From Diphasiastrum complanatum (Eukaryota > Streptophyta > Lycopodiopsida > Lycopodiales > Lycopodiaceae): a stretch of DNA of 64,000 bases. The notes under the pieces were generated by a model. It had not been told where the DNA came from. It ran no database searches and was given only the letters and a program-made list of their open reading frames with translations. The position numbers were made by a program, and so were the translations under genes. Below are positions 38,881-56,682 of this stretch, in pieces; position 1 is the first letter of the stretch; each line of letters opens with the position of its first letter. Location: positions 14,842,722-14,906,721 of the forward strand of contig CM055108.1 in NCBI GenBank assembly GCA_029204225.1. Direction: 5' to 3'.

Positions 38881-39202
38881 ACTTCCCTATCTCAGTGGGA
38901 AGATTATCTTCTTTTAATAGAGTTGCTTATAGTTTGTTTATGCTTATATACGGATTTGAGCTTTTCCATGCTCTCAACATCCGTATATTTTTATGGTTTT
39001 TTATTATAGTACATTGCCCATGAGCTTTTTCTATGAAGAACTCTATGCCCTTTAAAGTCCATAAGCTCTTTTGTGTTAAGGGCATTGTGTTTAACAACCC
39101 ATGTGCTAATCATTAATGTTAACAGGCATTGTACCTGTAAGTTGTGTGTTGCCAAGTCTTACTATATGCAAAATGACCGTTAAATCCTTGACCTTTGTAT
39201 GT

Positions 39203-39210
39203 TATAAAAA
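39203..39210 (+). promoter_or_regulatory. TATA-like box upstream of the 39.3-kb foldback
   Basis: TATAAAAA lies about 120 nt before the foldback at 39,331. Its use as a promoter is inference. Confidence 0.35.
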
Positions 39211-39330
39211 GGAAAAACGTTACAATTAATTTTGATTTTGACTTTTGCATGGTAAAAATCATGGCAACACAAGTCTTGAAGGGTTTTCAAGAACGACTTT
39301 CTTTGATTTCTTGTAAGTTTTTTGTGACAC

Positions 39331-39474
39331 ACATGATGTACGGTAAAGGGTGTTTTTCAGCTCATGGTAAGGATATAATGGCTCATCCTCGTCTCTCTAC
39401 CTCAGCTCGACAAGAGGACTTGCCATTATATCCTTACAATGGGCTGAAAAGCACATTATCTAGTACATAATATA
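39331..39474 (+). repeat. Long foldback, miRNA-precursor- or MITE-like
   Basis: Arm 39,331-39,383 and arm 39,421-39,474 pair over about 52 nt. The inner 33 nt (around TTCAGCTCATGGTAAGGATA) pair with only one true mismatch and two G-U pairs; the outer part has about eight mismatches. The loop is about 37 nt. No coding motif is present. Either a young MITE or a small-RNA hairpin. Confidence 0.75.
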
Positions 39475-40410
39475 AAAATGATGATCATGGTTGGAAAACA
39501 AGGGGCATAAAGCACAAAAGCTATTGTCGTAGAAAAGAGCTCATAAGTTCTAGAGTTGAAAGCCATAAATGACCTAACCCAAAATTACAAAGTTCATATG
39601 CATAATGCATCATCATATGCAGTCACAACACAAAGCCTCCAAAGCACAAGGGTTTAGTGATTCTTAAGAGGGAAGATTGCACCAAGAAATTTTGTCAAGA
39701 GTGGCTAACAGTTAGAACCTCTAACCCAATGCAATTAGCAACAATTATAAGTGTACAGTGTGCTCTGAAAGAAAAAAAATGGCATAATTTAGGTACAGAT
39801 TCACAGAGACACTAAAAATTTTCAAGAGCAAGTTATGTACCGACACAATGCCATCTTTTAAAGCAACACAACTGTTACAAGCAGATAAGCTGATCACTGA
39901 GGACAGTACTAACTCAGACAGCAATGTGCAGGCATTTATGATACCATAGGTCACTTCCAAGCTCTGCCATGGTCACCCTGACAATTGTCTTAGTGCTTCA
40001 GAAATTTGGATATGGAGATGCAATCTTATTCAGCTACATGAGTCAAAGTTGTGAGGCTCCAAAAGTACAATAACATGTAAAGGCTCCCATGAAGTTGAAG
40101 AAGTATCCAAAAGAATGGAGTGAAGCTGAAAGGAAGGAACATGTTTTATGTGGTAATGGATATCCAAACATAACATTAGGAAGAATTGCAATGCTTTTAG
40201 TGACAAAGCTAGCATATGAACTTGGAGGATTTAGCTCTTCAAAACAGTTGGGAGACAAGAAGAATTGAATAGAAGATTGTGATTCCAAACAGCTGCACTC
40301 GGGTACTCCCAACAACTTTGAAAGTGCCATATTTTTCCTGACCCGGAAGGAACCATATGATGCTCTGGCAACCAATATTAGTATAACCTTGAAATAATTC
40401 CCTGTGGACC
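39475..40410. other. 3' flank of the GT106 gene
   Basis: No other gene seen. The first few hundred bases below 40,411 probably hold its 3' UTR on the minus strand. Confidence 0.4.
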
Positions 40411-43400
40411 TTAACTCTGTGCCAAATCCATCTCAGGAGGAGAGGAAATCTCAGAGATGCATTCATGAGGGTTGGCATAAAAGTAGTCCTCTTCTTTTGG
40501 TCTCTCAGGTATTACTCTCCTTTTTGACGGTGAGCCCATCCGGTCCACATGGAGATTTTGTACGGCATATGAAAATTCATCCCAGTTGAGTTTATGAGAA
40601 TGGTATTGATCAAGAAGCTGAACTAGCTGCCTTCTGTCCAGAAGGATGGTCTTGCGGAATCTTAGATATCTGCATAACAGCAAAAGAAGATAAAATGGAA
40701 AGTTTAGCTTATGCACCATGCATATAATTTTTGTTACAATATTGCATCCAAAAAGCGACAGTTTGCTACAGCAAGCAACTAGACAATTATTCCTAGAGGC
40801 TTCCTTGCTGATTGAGATTATCGAGACCTTGACCTCAAATGTTTGACAGATTTTACCTGCGATGACCTTCTACAACCTTGGCCATGTTTCCATCATATGT
40901 AGGAATGAAAACATCACTGGCTACAGACACCAAATAATCTAACGCTGCCATTTGTGAAGATCGGTTTTGAAATGGTTTAAGATCCTCTTCACTCAATAGC
41001 ATTTCCTTTCGAACCTATAAATGCAATCACCAAGCTACATAAGTCATCTGCACTTCATAATAATTTCAGTAACAGCTACAATTATACTATTGACTGCAGT
41101 TGGTCGGGCTTTCACTTCCTCAGTACATGGTGCAGAAAGAAAAGTGTTTCAATCTAAGAGCAAAGAGCTTATCCCAAAACTAATAAAGAAATAACTTCAC
41201 TTTTGTTTAATATGCAGTAAAAGCTAAAAATGGGGACTCTTGAGACACTTACAATGTTGGGAAAAACTGAGCGTAAAGCTTCCATTCTCCTTTGACTGCC
41301 ATAGATCTCACCAGCAGCAATGTAAATAGGGGTATCTTTATCGAATCTGAGGGCTTTCAAGATCAAGGCAGTTTCTTCTGGGGTGAGTGGGCAAAGACCA
41401 TCTCTTCTCTTTAGCTTGGAATCAATGACCTTTTCTTTCCACCAAGGATATGCATACCTACAAAAAATTCATCGCTAGTTGAAAACTGAACAAAGAAAAT
41501 TCACAAACAGAACACTTTTCCCAAGTGAGTAACAAGCAATGAAACCTCATTCTTGTGAGTTCCTCCTTTTCCTCCACTGTACAGCCATGGGTGCAGCCTG
41601 AAAATGCCAGCATATCCATTTCATATCTCAAATGGAGTGCCAAGAAGGGACCTTTTTTTTGCATAAGCTTGACCATCTTGCGACCAAGTTCCTCTATGCG
41701 TGGAGTAAACCGAAGAGAGTGATAATTGACCCGACATCGTAGCTTCTGAATCTCTAAAGGCAGGTCATTGTTGGCTAGACGTGCATCTGTCCTATTTAGG
41801 TGCAAAACCTTGTGCTTTTTGATCAATGGAAGAATCTGCAAGAATATTAAGGATTTGTCATGCAATGCACTTGTCGGAACATTATCTAACCGATAGATGT
41901 CTTTATATACAATTGCAAATGATTTCAGAAAACTTAACCTGTTTAAGATAATATGATTCACTTGACCAGCTGACAGGGTGCATCGTAAAAATCTTGCCAT
42001 TTTTCCAGGTATTGCTGGACTTCTGAGGAAGCTGCTTAATTATCCTAACTTGATCTCTGAGTGAAAGTATGAAATGGTCGACATCGAAGATATCTCCAAA
42101 GTCACTGTTCAGTAAAAGATTAAAAAATAGTATGTGTTAAGGAAAAAGATAATAATTGACCAAAATCGCTCAATCAATAACAAAGTAAGACTTTTCTCAT
42201 CATTGTTGTTCAATTCATAGAGACTGTTGACTTCATAAATGTTATCAACAGACAAAACATAAATCTCATACGTACAGCATGTATCCATCATATTGCAGCA
42301 GACTACAGCATTTACAAGATGAAAATACCTAGTAATACCAACTGCATCTCAAAGAACTGCAAAAATTTCATAAAAGAGCTCTTGTAGGATTCACAACAGG
42401 TATCTTCTGCAAGGTGTGTAAGACACTTGACGAAAAAGTCATACCTTGGATCAGCCCAGAACGACCCTTTATCAAGTTCTGGTAAGACCAAGGTCACATT
42501 TAAGTGCTTTGCAATGGCCACCATATCACATATCTGATCCACAAGAAACACTTCTATTCAAGCACAACTCTTTAAGTTTTCATATCACGTAGTTTAAAAG
42601 TACTGGCAGGAAGACCTGAAAGCTCTGAAGCTAAATAAAGTCAAGCTGCTATGCTGATGTAAACCTATAAAGTTTAAGCTGTAGAAACTTCCACAAGTTT
42701 GATGAATAGTATCTTGTACATCAACTTACTGCTGCCCTCATTTGATTAAGGCCTCCATTGCAAGACACCCTCAGGTAACCATTGTTTTTGTAGATCCCTG
42801 CTCATAACGGCACACAAGTATTCGAATGATAAGTTCTATCTGTAGTTAATACATCAAGTGAATTAGTCAGAAATAAAACTCCCAAATCATACAAAGTGCC
42901 TCTAAAATTTTTTACTTCAGAACTGCTGTTTTATTCTCATTCCAAAGGGCAAGTCAGTCTCTTTTTCCACCCATTTCAGGAAATCATTTTGAATCATTTC
43001 CTGCTTTCAGAGCCTAATAGATTGCTCTTTACAAATAGCAGGTTAAACCTACAGGGTTTCTTTTGATCAACCTAAGAACAAAGCCCAACTTGTGAAGATC
43101 TATACTATGAGACGATAAAAGCACAATTCAATCTCAAGATAGCAAGATGATAAGGCAAGCAACAAAAACAGTTCCAAATTCACCAGCTGATGAACTGCTG
43201 CCTGATTCTTACTCGCGGGGGGATAGACATTCTGCATAAGAGAGTCAGGTTGATCCAAACAGAATGGTCCGTTTTGAAGCAAGTAGGGGCGCCACAGTTC
43301 TCCAAGAGCAGTCAACTGGAGTACGCAGGTCCAAAGGAGGATGGTCGTGCTTGCACGGATCAGCCACACGTGCAAGCGAGAGCGGGGAAACATGAATGAC

Positions 43401-43513
43401 CTTGTTTTTCCTGTTTTTAAATGCCCCAACAAAGCAAACTCCTGCCATATAATCTTGGACATAATTCTCTGTTTTTCAGGGATTGAATGAGTGGGCAGCT
43501 CTGCTTTCTGCAT
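40411..43513 (-). CDS. O-fucosyltransferase-family protein (GT106), 8 exons, 511 aa
   Basis: Exons (minus): 43513-43213, 42797-42730, 42533-42445, 42104-41939, 41835-41546, 41457-41253, 41014-40857, 40669-40411. All junctions have GT/AG and matching phases; 1,536 nt. Residues ~48-70 form a single membrane segment after a basic stretch, a type II Golgi anchor. Family motifs: [18 protein letters not shown] (106-123), [13 protein letters not shown] (exon 3), [12 protein letters not shown] (220-231, with an NRT glycosylation site), [16 protein letters not shown] (274-289), [26 protein letters not shown] (411-426), and the end [14 protein letters not shown]. Length is normal. The family adds fucose or rhamnose from a nucleotide sugar in the Golgi; some GT106 members are pectin RG-I rhamnosyltransferases, so the exact sugar is undecided. 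ATG 43,513 is the first in frame after an upstream TGA. The gene looks intact. Confidence 0.93.
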
Positions 43514-44500
43514 TGCTCCAGAAAATTCGCTGCCTAGCCACAAGGTGTCCTCCGCTGTTCAGATGGAGCAGCAATCACAGTGTACCATAGCTTTAACCAG
43601 ATTTCCGTTGTATGTTGCAGCGGGCAATATGGAATTTGATCGCAGACTTGGAGATTTTTTCTGAGCGCCAATTGAGCTGCTTGGAAGGACAAGAGACCAA
43701 TATTTAATTTCAAGAAAAGATTATGGCAGCAGAGATGCAACACAGGAGCATGAGCACTTCAACAGATGGACATTGCAAATGCTCAATTTTTCCTTGTCCC
43801 CCATCACCATCTCAAGAAACACCCATTTCACACTCTCAATGATCCACTGAAATCAAAATCCGACTGTGATACAATCAATTAGTCTCATCGATCCTCTCAG
43901 CATTGCCAGTAGCACCTCTGCACAAGACCACAGCCAAGGATTCCACAAACAAAGACGCCCGATCCATTCCTCAACGCTACCAATCATCTAACAACCGCCA
44001 AGCTGCTGCTGGCTATTTACTTTCCATCCACTCAACCCAAAGTCCAAAAACGCCCCACCAAAGCCCCCTACGCTCTCGTCAATTGCTCCCATCTCTCAAC
44101 AATCCCTTCACAAAAAAAAAAACCCAAATCCGATCCCTCCTCGGATCCCACCCACAGAGATTTCAGATCTCTTCTATCCTTCTGCCTTCAACTGCCTTCT
44201 CAATAACCGCAAAGCACACAACCATTTTCCTCAAAATCTATCTCCTCTCCTCACTTCAATACAAAACCCAAAGCTCCAAAAAATACAGCAGATGTGCATT
44301 ATATCTCTGATGCCTATAATCTACAGCTCCTCTCCTCTCCTCTCCATCGCCATCGCCATCGCCATCGCTCTCGCTCTCTCTTTCTCTGTTTCTTTCTTTC
44401 TTTCTTTCTCGTGCTGCTTCCCTTTCGATTACCAGAAGCATTAACTTCTTTTGGGGCTCTCTCTTTCTGTCCACGTGTCGACTCCGGGTTGGCCAAAGGC
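43514..44500. other. 5' flank of the GT106 gene
   Basis: Presumed 5' UTR and promoter (minus strand). Contains a GA-rich (minus strand) tract at 44,322-44,410 built of CTCTCC, CATCGC and CTTT units, typical of plant 5' leaders. No other gene seen. Confidence 0.45.
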
Positions 44501-46440
<1,940 letters not shown>

Positions 46441-46789
46441 CAAATGTAGACAATGTAGTGTGATTCCTTCTCTCCAATTTAGCACCAAAAGTGAGAGATA
46501 CATAATGAATGAGGTCCATCTTATATAGGCTCAGTAGGCCACAAATGAAAAGGTCTAGGACTTAGGGTCGCACTTGAATCATAGCCATACATTACGTCAA
46601 TGTGGTGTAGATTCATCTACTTGACAATTTACCACTAAAATTGCATGCTACGTACACTAAACAATAAAAGAGTTTTGCGGCTCCAACTTGACCCCTTCCA
46701 TGATATTTCCACAAATATGAGTCCGTACTTTGACTTTTGGTCAAGCTATTTAATAGGCCTCCAAGTAATTGGCCTCTAAATTGGTATTT

Positions 46790-46816
46790 GCATATTTCCA
46801 CATTCCCCCTCAAATC
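46790..46816 (-). other. LTR start and polypurine tract of a decayed copia-like element
   Basis: On the minus strand GATTTGAGGGGGAA is followed by TGTGGAAATATGC, the standard PPT-LTR junction. The LTR would extend leftwards from 46,802 and may include the GA run at 46,329-46,437. The sequence to the right (46.8-48.3 kb) shows no readable pol motif. Confidence 0.5.
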
Positions 46817-48392
46817 CAACTTAGATTCCTTCTTAAGGATTGTTTCCTTCTTAAGGGTTGTTTTCTTTTCGTTATCCCTTTGAATTATAAGAAACTTAAG
46901 AAAGATATCTCAATTGCTATAGAGATTAGTGTCCGTATAGTATGCTTCATTATCACTCATATCAACTACACAAAAATGTCATGGGATTATAAAATGAAAA
47001 CTTCTTATGTGTAGAAACTACACCTCTTTCTTGCCATTGGAGCATATTAACATGGTTTCTCCAGATTTCTATTATCAAAAAGTAAAGAGAACTTCCAAGA
47101 TTCATCACATTTCAAATTCCATACTTGGCTTTGCCCCTTTTCAACACACAAACCCAAGTGTAAGTAGGTGAAAAAACCATCCTCTTTGTGTTCCTCTTCT
47201 TATCTAGACCTAAAACACATGTTAGATCCATTGATGGTACTCCAAGGTCCATGTCAAAAAGTCTAGTTGCCAAGTTTTGCCAAAAAAATTCTTTGCCAAG
47301 TACTAATGCCTCATACTAGGATTTTACATGATTATCAAAAGCAAAGATATCATTTTGATATTTACATATTTTTATCCTTGACATATCATGAAGAAAAACA
47401 TAATCCTTTCTTTGGGGATTAGGATCATACAAGATCCTATCAAACTCCATTTCACTCTATAGAGTCAAAATGATGTCATCACTATTGTACGTGATAATGA
47501 TGTCGAATATTAAATATTCGGCTATGACACAAATGTAGACAATGTAGAAACACTATTAGACATACATCTATGACAAAGCTACAATTTATCAGTCAAAAAT
47601 TGTAGAATTAAGGAATGAACGACAATAACTCAATAAGTCTGGATCTTTCAACTACTCAGGCAGAATGGAACAAGCTATAATAACAAAAAATTCAAACTTA
47701 GATGAGTATAGGCATAAGTGATTTGTATATTGGAAATTCAAATAATAGACATAGAACACTTTTGCTATCTTACTCTAATAAGGTCAAGCAAATAGCTTCA
47801 CTTATTCTACTATATAAATCACTCATACGCAAACTATAATCACGGTAGCTCAATAGTATAATAAATCCACTCATACAGAAAATAATGAAGTCTGAATACT
47901 AAAAATATTCAAAACTTAAATCTATACACTAAATCTATCCTTTTAGAGTAGCTGGCACAACTAATAGGAATGCGCCATTATTCTAGGTTACCTAGGTGTC
48001 ATTTGCCAAGTGGCACTTCGGGACATGCTACAAATCTCCTTGGAGATGTTGCAGATAAGGTGGTTTCATCCGTTATTTGACATTGTCCCATTATTTTGAA
48101 TATTTGAATATCCTTCAAATTTCATTTGACAATTGTGCGAACTTCACTGTGTTTTTGTAGACTGTGTAAATTGCAAATTGTAAGAAAAAATGATATACAT
48201 GTATTTATAATTGATCCTCATCAATATTGATTTCCATCAAAGATAAAAAATTCCAACATTACCATAGAGTAAACAAAAGATAACATGAACTTTATCAAAC
48301 TTGAAGTAGAAAGGATGAAGATGATTGTACAACCAGATCTTTGCTACCTTTTGAGCCCATCCAAATCTTTGTAATGATGAAAAATCAGATCC
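46817..48392. other. Probable decayed retrotransposon interior
   Basis: No motif could be read with confidence; position next to the PPT-LTR junction suggests old copia sequence. Confidence 0.3.
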
Positions 48393-50960
48393 ATCAATGA
48401 TGTGCACTCAAACTTGGTAGTTCACAAAAAACTTGTACATTTCGAGGTTCAACTCCATATTCCTCAAGCAAGGCACAAGTACTTGTTGTCTTCCTTTCCA
48501 CATGATTTCTAGAAAGATGTGAGTTTGAGAACGGATTTTCAATGCCTTGTAGACCTCTTGAGCTCTCCTTGTTTGCTAAATTTGAGATCCTCTCCCTTGT
48601 TTGTGTCACCTATTACCTTCAAATACCATTTGGGTAATTGCCTTGGAGTCTCAACTTCGGTCTTCTCTTTTTCTCTCGGATCTTCTACATCCAAGTCAAC
48701 TTCATGATTTACTTTCACATGCACTCCATCATCCAAAGGTTCACAAATCACTCCATCCTGCTCATGCTTTTCCATCTCATCAAAAATTGCATCCTTGGAA
48801 ATGAGCTTCTGTGCATCCCTATCATGCTCCCTATCATGCATCATGTATGCCTTAGCCTTGTCATCATAGCCAAGAAAGACGCACTTAACAACCTTTGCAT
48901 CAAGTTTTCGCCTTTTTTTCATCATGAATATGTGTGCATCCCAACCAAATAATCTCAAGTGAGAAATATTGAGTCTCTTTCTAGTAAATGCTTCATAAGA
49001 CATCACCAACTTCTTAGGCAACATGCTTAGGATATTAGTTAAATTTGTGTTGCAACCTTGTGCCCAAAAAGTATTTGGTAGGCCCTTGCTCGTGAACATT
49101 TCCCTAGCGTCTCCATGATTGACATGTTCTTGCATTCCATAACTCCATTTTGTAGTTTTAAGTAAGGAACTGTAGTTTGACTCTTCATTCCTTGCTCCCT
49201 ACAAAACTCAAATGAATTCTATCAAAAAATATTCACCACCTCCATCAAACTCAATGTCTTGATGTAGCATCATGTTTGCTTTTCAACCTCAGAATTTTGC
49301 AAACACATCAATTTTTTTAATTATAAAGTAAAGCCACATACATCTACTATAATCCTCAGTAAAATTCATGAAATAGAGATAGCCACTAAGAGATTTTGTC
49401 TACATAGGCCCACATAGATCACATGTATAAGATCTAGGATCTCGTTGGCTCTTCTCACTCCACTTTAGGGAAATCTCTCCCTATGCTATTTGCTCATGAT
49501 GCATCCTTTGTAGATTTTTCCTTCAAATGAAATATCAAGCAAACCAATTACCAAATCATTAATCTTCAGGATCTATAGGCTTTGAGCATTGATTTGATGC
49601 CAAAGGTCACTTCGACCATCAACCATGATTACCATGGCTTGATCAAATGATTTTGCATTCAATGTATATGCCCTATTCCCATTGACTCTTTCTCTTGTAT
49701 TAATCACCTTATAGTGATTCTTGATGTTTTTGACAAGGCATTTGTCACTATCAAACTCAGTTGGTCAATTGCTGATCCACCATTGTCTCAATTGACAATA
49801 GATTGTTGCTAAGCCAGACACATATGGCACATTGTTGATTCACTTGATCTTCCCATTCGCAAGCTTCACTGGTACCATTCTTGATCCCATAACATGTAGC
49901 ACTTGTCTATCTACTTGACCAACTTCATCCCCATTGTGAAGTCCTCTAAGTTTCAAGAACGATTCCTTCCTTGAAGTCATGTGCTTGGATGTTCCACTAT
50001 CAATGTGCCAGTTGTCTTAGCTTCGTCACTCATCATTACTGCCATAATGAACAATTCAAGCTTGCGCCTTCATCTTTTTCATACTGGTCATCATCAAACT
50101 GATAGGTGTAATTGCTCACATGCTATTTGCCCTTGCATTGCATCATGTCCTTTTGCTTTTTTAAGCACTCATGCTCCCAATGGGCAGACTTATTGCAATA
50201 TTGACAATTTTCAAGTTTCTTTTGTCTTGAATTTTCTTGTTTTTTGGCCTTGATGTCGATTGTCGCAATTTGTCCTATCATCAGATCTCTCATGAAATTG
50301 ATTGAATGCACCTTGATTCAAATTGGCAATTGATTGCTACCATGGTCGAACCTACCGCCAGGACCTCTTGCGACAAGAGCTTGATCAAATCCTCAATTGC
50401 ATTGGCACACATTCTTGTGGCATTGCTCTTCCAGTAGTAGAAAACCTCCCAATTCTTCATAGCTGGGTAGCCACTCCCATTGGCTATACCCATGACCAAA
50501 GTTTGGAATGAGTCAGTTGTTCATCATCAATTGCACGATTTCCTAGTCTTGAATCCATTCACCAACTACAACCAACTGATTCTCCTTCACTTTCAATAAG
50601 TGTTGCACCATCGTCCATGTGCAATCTATCATAATTTTGCCTTTAGAAATAACACCCAACAAGTATTCATTGTCTACAAACCTTCAAGGTATCCCAATCT
50701 TCTTTTGGTCCTTCTGAATCCAAATTGTAAAGGATGATGGCATTCTTAGCTGAGAAGTTGATCACATTTTGGGCTTTCTGATTCCTCTTGTCAAATGCCC
50801 ATTGATCTTCTTTAATGACCGATCATGTCTCCTCACCTGTCATAATCTCCCATAGCTCTTTCTCCATCAAAATGTTCTTTAATTAGGATTTCCACACCGC
50901 ATAGTTCTCGGCTCCTTCTACTATGAAATTGGCAAATGACATCTCCAATAGTTTTTTAAT
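48393..50960 (-). pseudogene. Copia gag-integrase fragment, same family as 18-22 kb
   Basis: Minus strand. Worn gag at about 50,300-50,930, with a zinc-knuckle-like region at 50,123-50,230 (CQYCNKSAHWEHEC). Pre-integrase and integrase follow, with many stops, at 49,150-50,050. A 198-codon frame (48,539-49,135) holds the integrase tail (NISHLRLFGWDAHIFM, KCVFLGYDDKAKAY) and the hinge (LPKWYLKVIGDTNKGED, QGELKRSTRH). The hinge matches the 19.8-kb copy, which itself lacks integrase, so this piece shows what that one lost. RT and RNase H are absent here. Confidence 0.78.
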
Positions 50961-52129
50961 CCAAGCTATTAAAGTTAATCCATTTTGAAATATTTTATCC
51001 TAAAATGGCTTAGAACTACTCTTAAGTCTGAAAATAGAGATTATTCTCAAACTATCCTTTTTGAAAAGTTTTTTTTTTGTCTCGCACAAATCTCCAATTT
51101 CTAAGATTTTTATATTGGCATGTAGCCCTTTCTACCAGCATAGCTCATGTCTAATCAAATCTCAAAAATAGTCTCCCCAACTAGGTTAAAATATCGCTCC
51201 GATTTCTAGTCTTCTGCAAGAAATCACCAATGAATAGTCTCATGGACTCTATTTCACTATACTACTCCTTGTAAGACTTTCAAAATGCAACATTGTCAGG
51301 GTTATCGAGCTTTTTACTAATAGAGCACCAACTAAAAGTATAATCAAATAATGTCAAACATTGGTTTTTTTTTTTTAATTGGGGGTTCTTGGTGGAGGCG
51401 GGTTATGCAGTACTTTTCCATTTCTTCTACATTGTCTACACAAGCAAGGTATAAGACTCTTTCCTTAGCCATATCCTTGGCTACAAATATATCTACAAAT
51501 CAACTCTTTCTAAGAGGTAGGTTCATGTTGTGGTTTCATTTGTAAAAGTGAGTGTATGTCTTAAAGTATATGACTAAATTGAGTTCCAAGTAACATAGCA
51601 GGCAAACTACTAAATTTGATTGATACATATGGTCTTTGTCTCTTTCAATCGATACAAGAAGCCTTTAGCATAAATTACGTCTTCTAGATATCGTATGCTA
51701 GAATTTGGATGTTTTTTGTTCAATGCTTTACTATAAGTTGTATTATAGGTTTGACTTGAGAACATTGCTCTTCAATTCCAATGCCAGTAGGGCATGTGGC
51801 TTAGCAAGTTGAAAAGATGAACATGACTATCTCTCAAGAAGAGTCTACTACACGCACTCAGGTATGACTTTATACAAACCCCAAATACTTATGCTATTAT
51901 TTGATCGATGGATTGGACACTAATAAACTTATATACATCCAACTCATGCTAGAACGCATACTACACCATGGTACTTAACACCACTTTATTCTTGAATATA
52001 ATACCTAATAGTTCATTTTCAAACTAGCATAACAATAAGTAGAAATGGTAAGGGTATTACTGATGTTTTTGCAATATAGAAACTCTAAAGAAATAACCAG
52101 ACCCATAAGAAATAGAAATAAGTCATCTC
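50961..52129. other. Intergenic DNA, no gene seen
   Basis: AT-rich; no LTR or coding motif recognised. Confidence 0.4.
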
Positions 52130-54439
<2,310 letters not shown>

Positions 54440-55150
54440 CATGACATACTTTGTTAGGTCTGTGTGAGGTTAAAATAGGGACGAGGCTTGCTCTTATTGG
54501 AAAGCATGGATATGCTCATGATAGGTGACATGGGTGTATGATTTGTCGAATGCATTTAGTATGGCATGGATTCGCCCTAATAACTACCTAATTGTCCAAT
54601 GTCTATCCTAGTTGTTATGCAGTTATTGAATACAGTTAACTTTGAATATGTAGAATTTTATGATTTGATTGATATGGACCTATGCCCTATAAATTGATTA
54701 GTATGGCTGAGGCCTTGATATAGTACGACAAGGTGTGGCTTATCACTAGTTGCTCTAACTGAATGGGAAAATTGGACTAAAGTTTTTATAATTTATGAAG
54801 TGTTGTTAAGTGGTAGAACATATTTTGTACATGGATAACAACTGACGTCCATTGTTGACACATGTCTCCCTCACTATGCTTACCTATGCGGATTTGTGTT
54901 GTTAAGTGGTAGAACATGTTTTGTACATGGATAACAACTGACGTCCAATGTTGACACATGTCTTCCTCACTATGCTTACATACGAGGATTTGTGTGGTGG
55001 GATGGTGCCTGGATGTCTTGAAATATGTTTTATTTTATTGTGCTTTTCCAATTACTGTATGAACTTTTCAGCTTTATTTTTACCTTGTTAGTTTATGAAT
55101 AAAACTTTCAAAGGGTTTGGTCTTGACTTGTCAAGAGGAACTATGTGAAA
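54440..55150 (+). repeat. Degenerate direct repeat, right copy (LTR-like)
   Basis: Partner of 52,130-52,926. It ends CTTGACTTGTCAAGAGGAAC and then only a very short CT run (55,161-55,170). It contains a 96-bp tandem duplication. Confidence 0.55.
54801..54996. repeat. 96-bp tandem duplication
   Basis: The unit starting TGTTGTTAAGTGGTAGAACA occurs at 54,801 and 54,897 with few differences. It includes the palindromic TGACGTC. Confidence 0.88.
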
Positions 55151-56682
55151 TTTTGTAATATCTCTCTCCCCCTATTGCAACATAGGAACAATTATGAATT
55201 TCTTAAAAAAATTAAAGCCAAATCAAATGAAGTCCTCAATTTAGCATAATATAACTCACACTTAACTTTAAACTTCTAGCTTTAAATCTCATCCTGAAGG
55301 TGAGATATCAAAAATTTCACCTAATTTGAAGTTGATTTACATTTATCATTAAATTAATAGTCTTTAATCTATAAAATGACATACTTCACCATACACTAGG
55401 GCCACAATTTCTGTTATGGCCACGTATATAGGTGATTTTAATTTTGTGAAAAAATCAAAGGGGTGTTAGTTGGTTTTTTCTTTTATTATGAAGCATTATT
55501 GCCATTGCTTTAGTAAAGTGATGGTTTTGTCTATTACTTGAATCAAGTTTAGAAAAGCTATTTAAAAAAGAATAGCTCAAGTGGATTTGTCAAGAATGAA
55601 AGTTACATTGATGTTATTTCTAGCATTTCCAATGTTTTCTAGGATTGAAAGGGGAAAATGTCAAAAAAGTGAGTTTTGAGGACCTTGAATAGATCTACCA
55701 TGACCTACGTCCATGAGAGGTTGCACACTACCAAATTTATCTTGATCAACTCAAATTTTCATGAGCTACAAACAAGATTTGGATCTAGGCAAGAGCTCTT
55801 GTACACAGAAAGTAATCATCAATCAAAGACAAGTCATTTCCATGCACATTCATGAAAAAACTAAGTCTTACACAAGATTTTAGAGTCATACACAAATCCT
55901 ACTCTCGGCTAGAGAGAGAAAAACCAAGAGCCCTCAGGTAGAGAGGGAGTACAACAAGAAAATTTGACTCAAAACAAAACCATCTCTCAAAATTCTTGAG
56001 AGTATAATGATAATATTTGTATCTCAAAATTTGATTGGACCTCAAAAGTCAATGTGATGAACTTTTTACCAATGGTGCACCACTTGCAATTTTCCACTTT
56101 TGCACTTTATGACATGTGTCAACACCTCATAGGACTCTATATGGATGTCTATTTGCCTATCCTAATCATGCATTTTGATTTATACAAGTCATGAGGGGAT
56201 TGGGGCCCAACATCATGATGACACTTGGCATGCTTCTACATGACTAGTTTGACATTGCTTTGAAAAACAAGCTATTCTAAAGCATGAATTCGCTAAGGCA
56301 AATAGGCCTACTACTCACATGTGGGAACATGCTCCACATATGTGTGATCTACATATGTACAACAAAATGTAAAATGATAAAGTTAAATTTTGCATATTCT
56401 TCACACTCAAAATATAGCTTGATAATTATGCTAGTTGTCTCCAAAACTTAAGTAGCTAAAAATAGCTTCTCAAGTAGATCCTTTGGCATGGATTTGATGG
56501 GGAAAAAAGCCAATAAAGCTGAAATTTCAGCAAGATAACCATAGCCAATAAAAGGCTTCCTTGATTGAAAAACATTTCCAAGCACCAAGAAGAGCTTTCC
56601 ACCATTTGAGCACTTTTGTCATTGATTTCTTCCATCCTTGAAGAACATGATTGATCCCAAAGCTCCTCCTCATTGAAAATAG
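55151..56682. other. Intergenic DNA, no gene seen
   Basis: AT-rich, no recognisable coding sequence. Confidence 0.4.

Noticed and set aside
43184-43189. Alternative donor for exon 1 of the GT106 gene at the GTGAAT site
   Set aside because: It leaves the wrong phase for exon 2; the GTAAGA donor after 43,213 restores the frame and gives the family-typical RIYKNNGYL.
43511-43543. Upstream non-ATG start (TTG) for the GT106 gene
   Set aside because: Only an artefact of allowing alternative starts; the first ATG in frame is at 43,513, after an upstream TGA.
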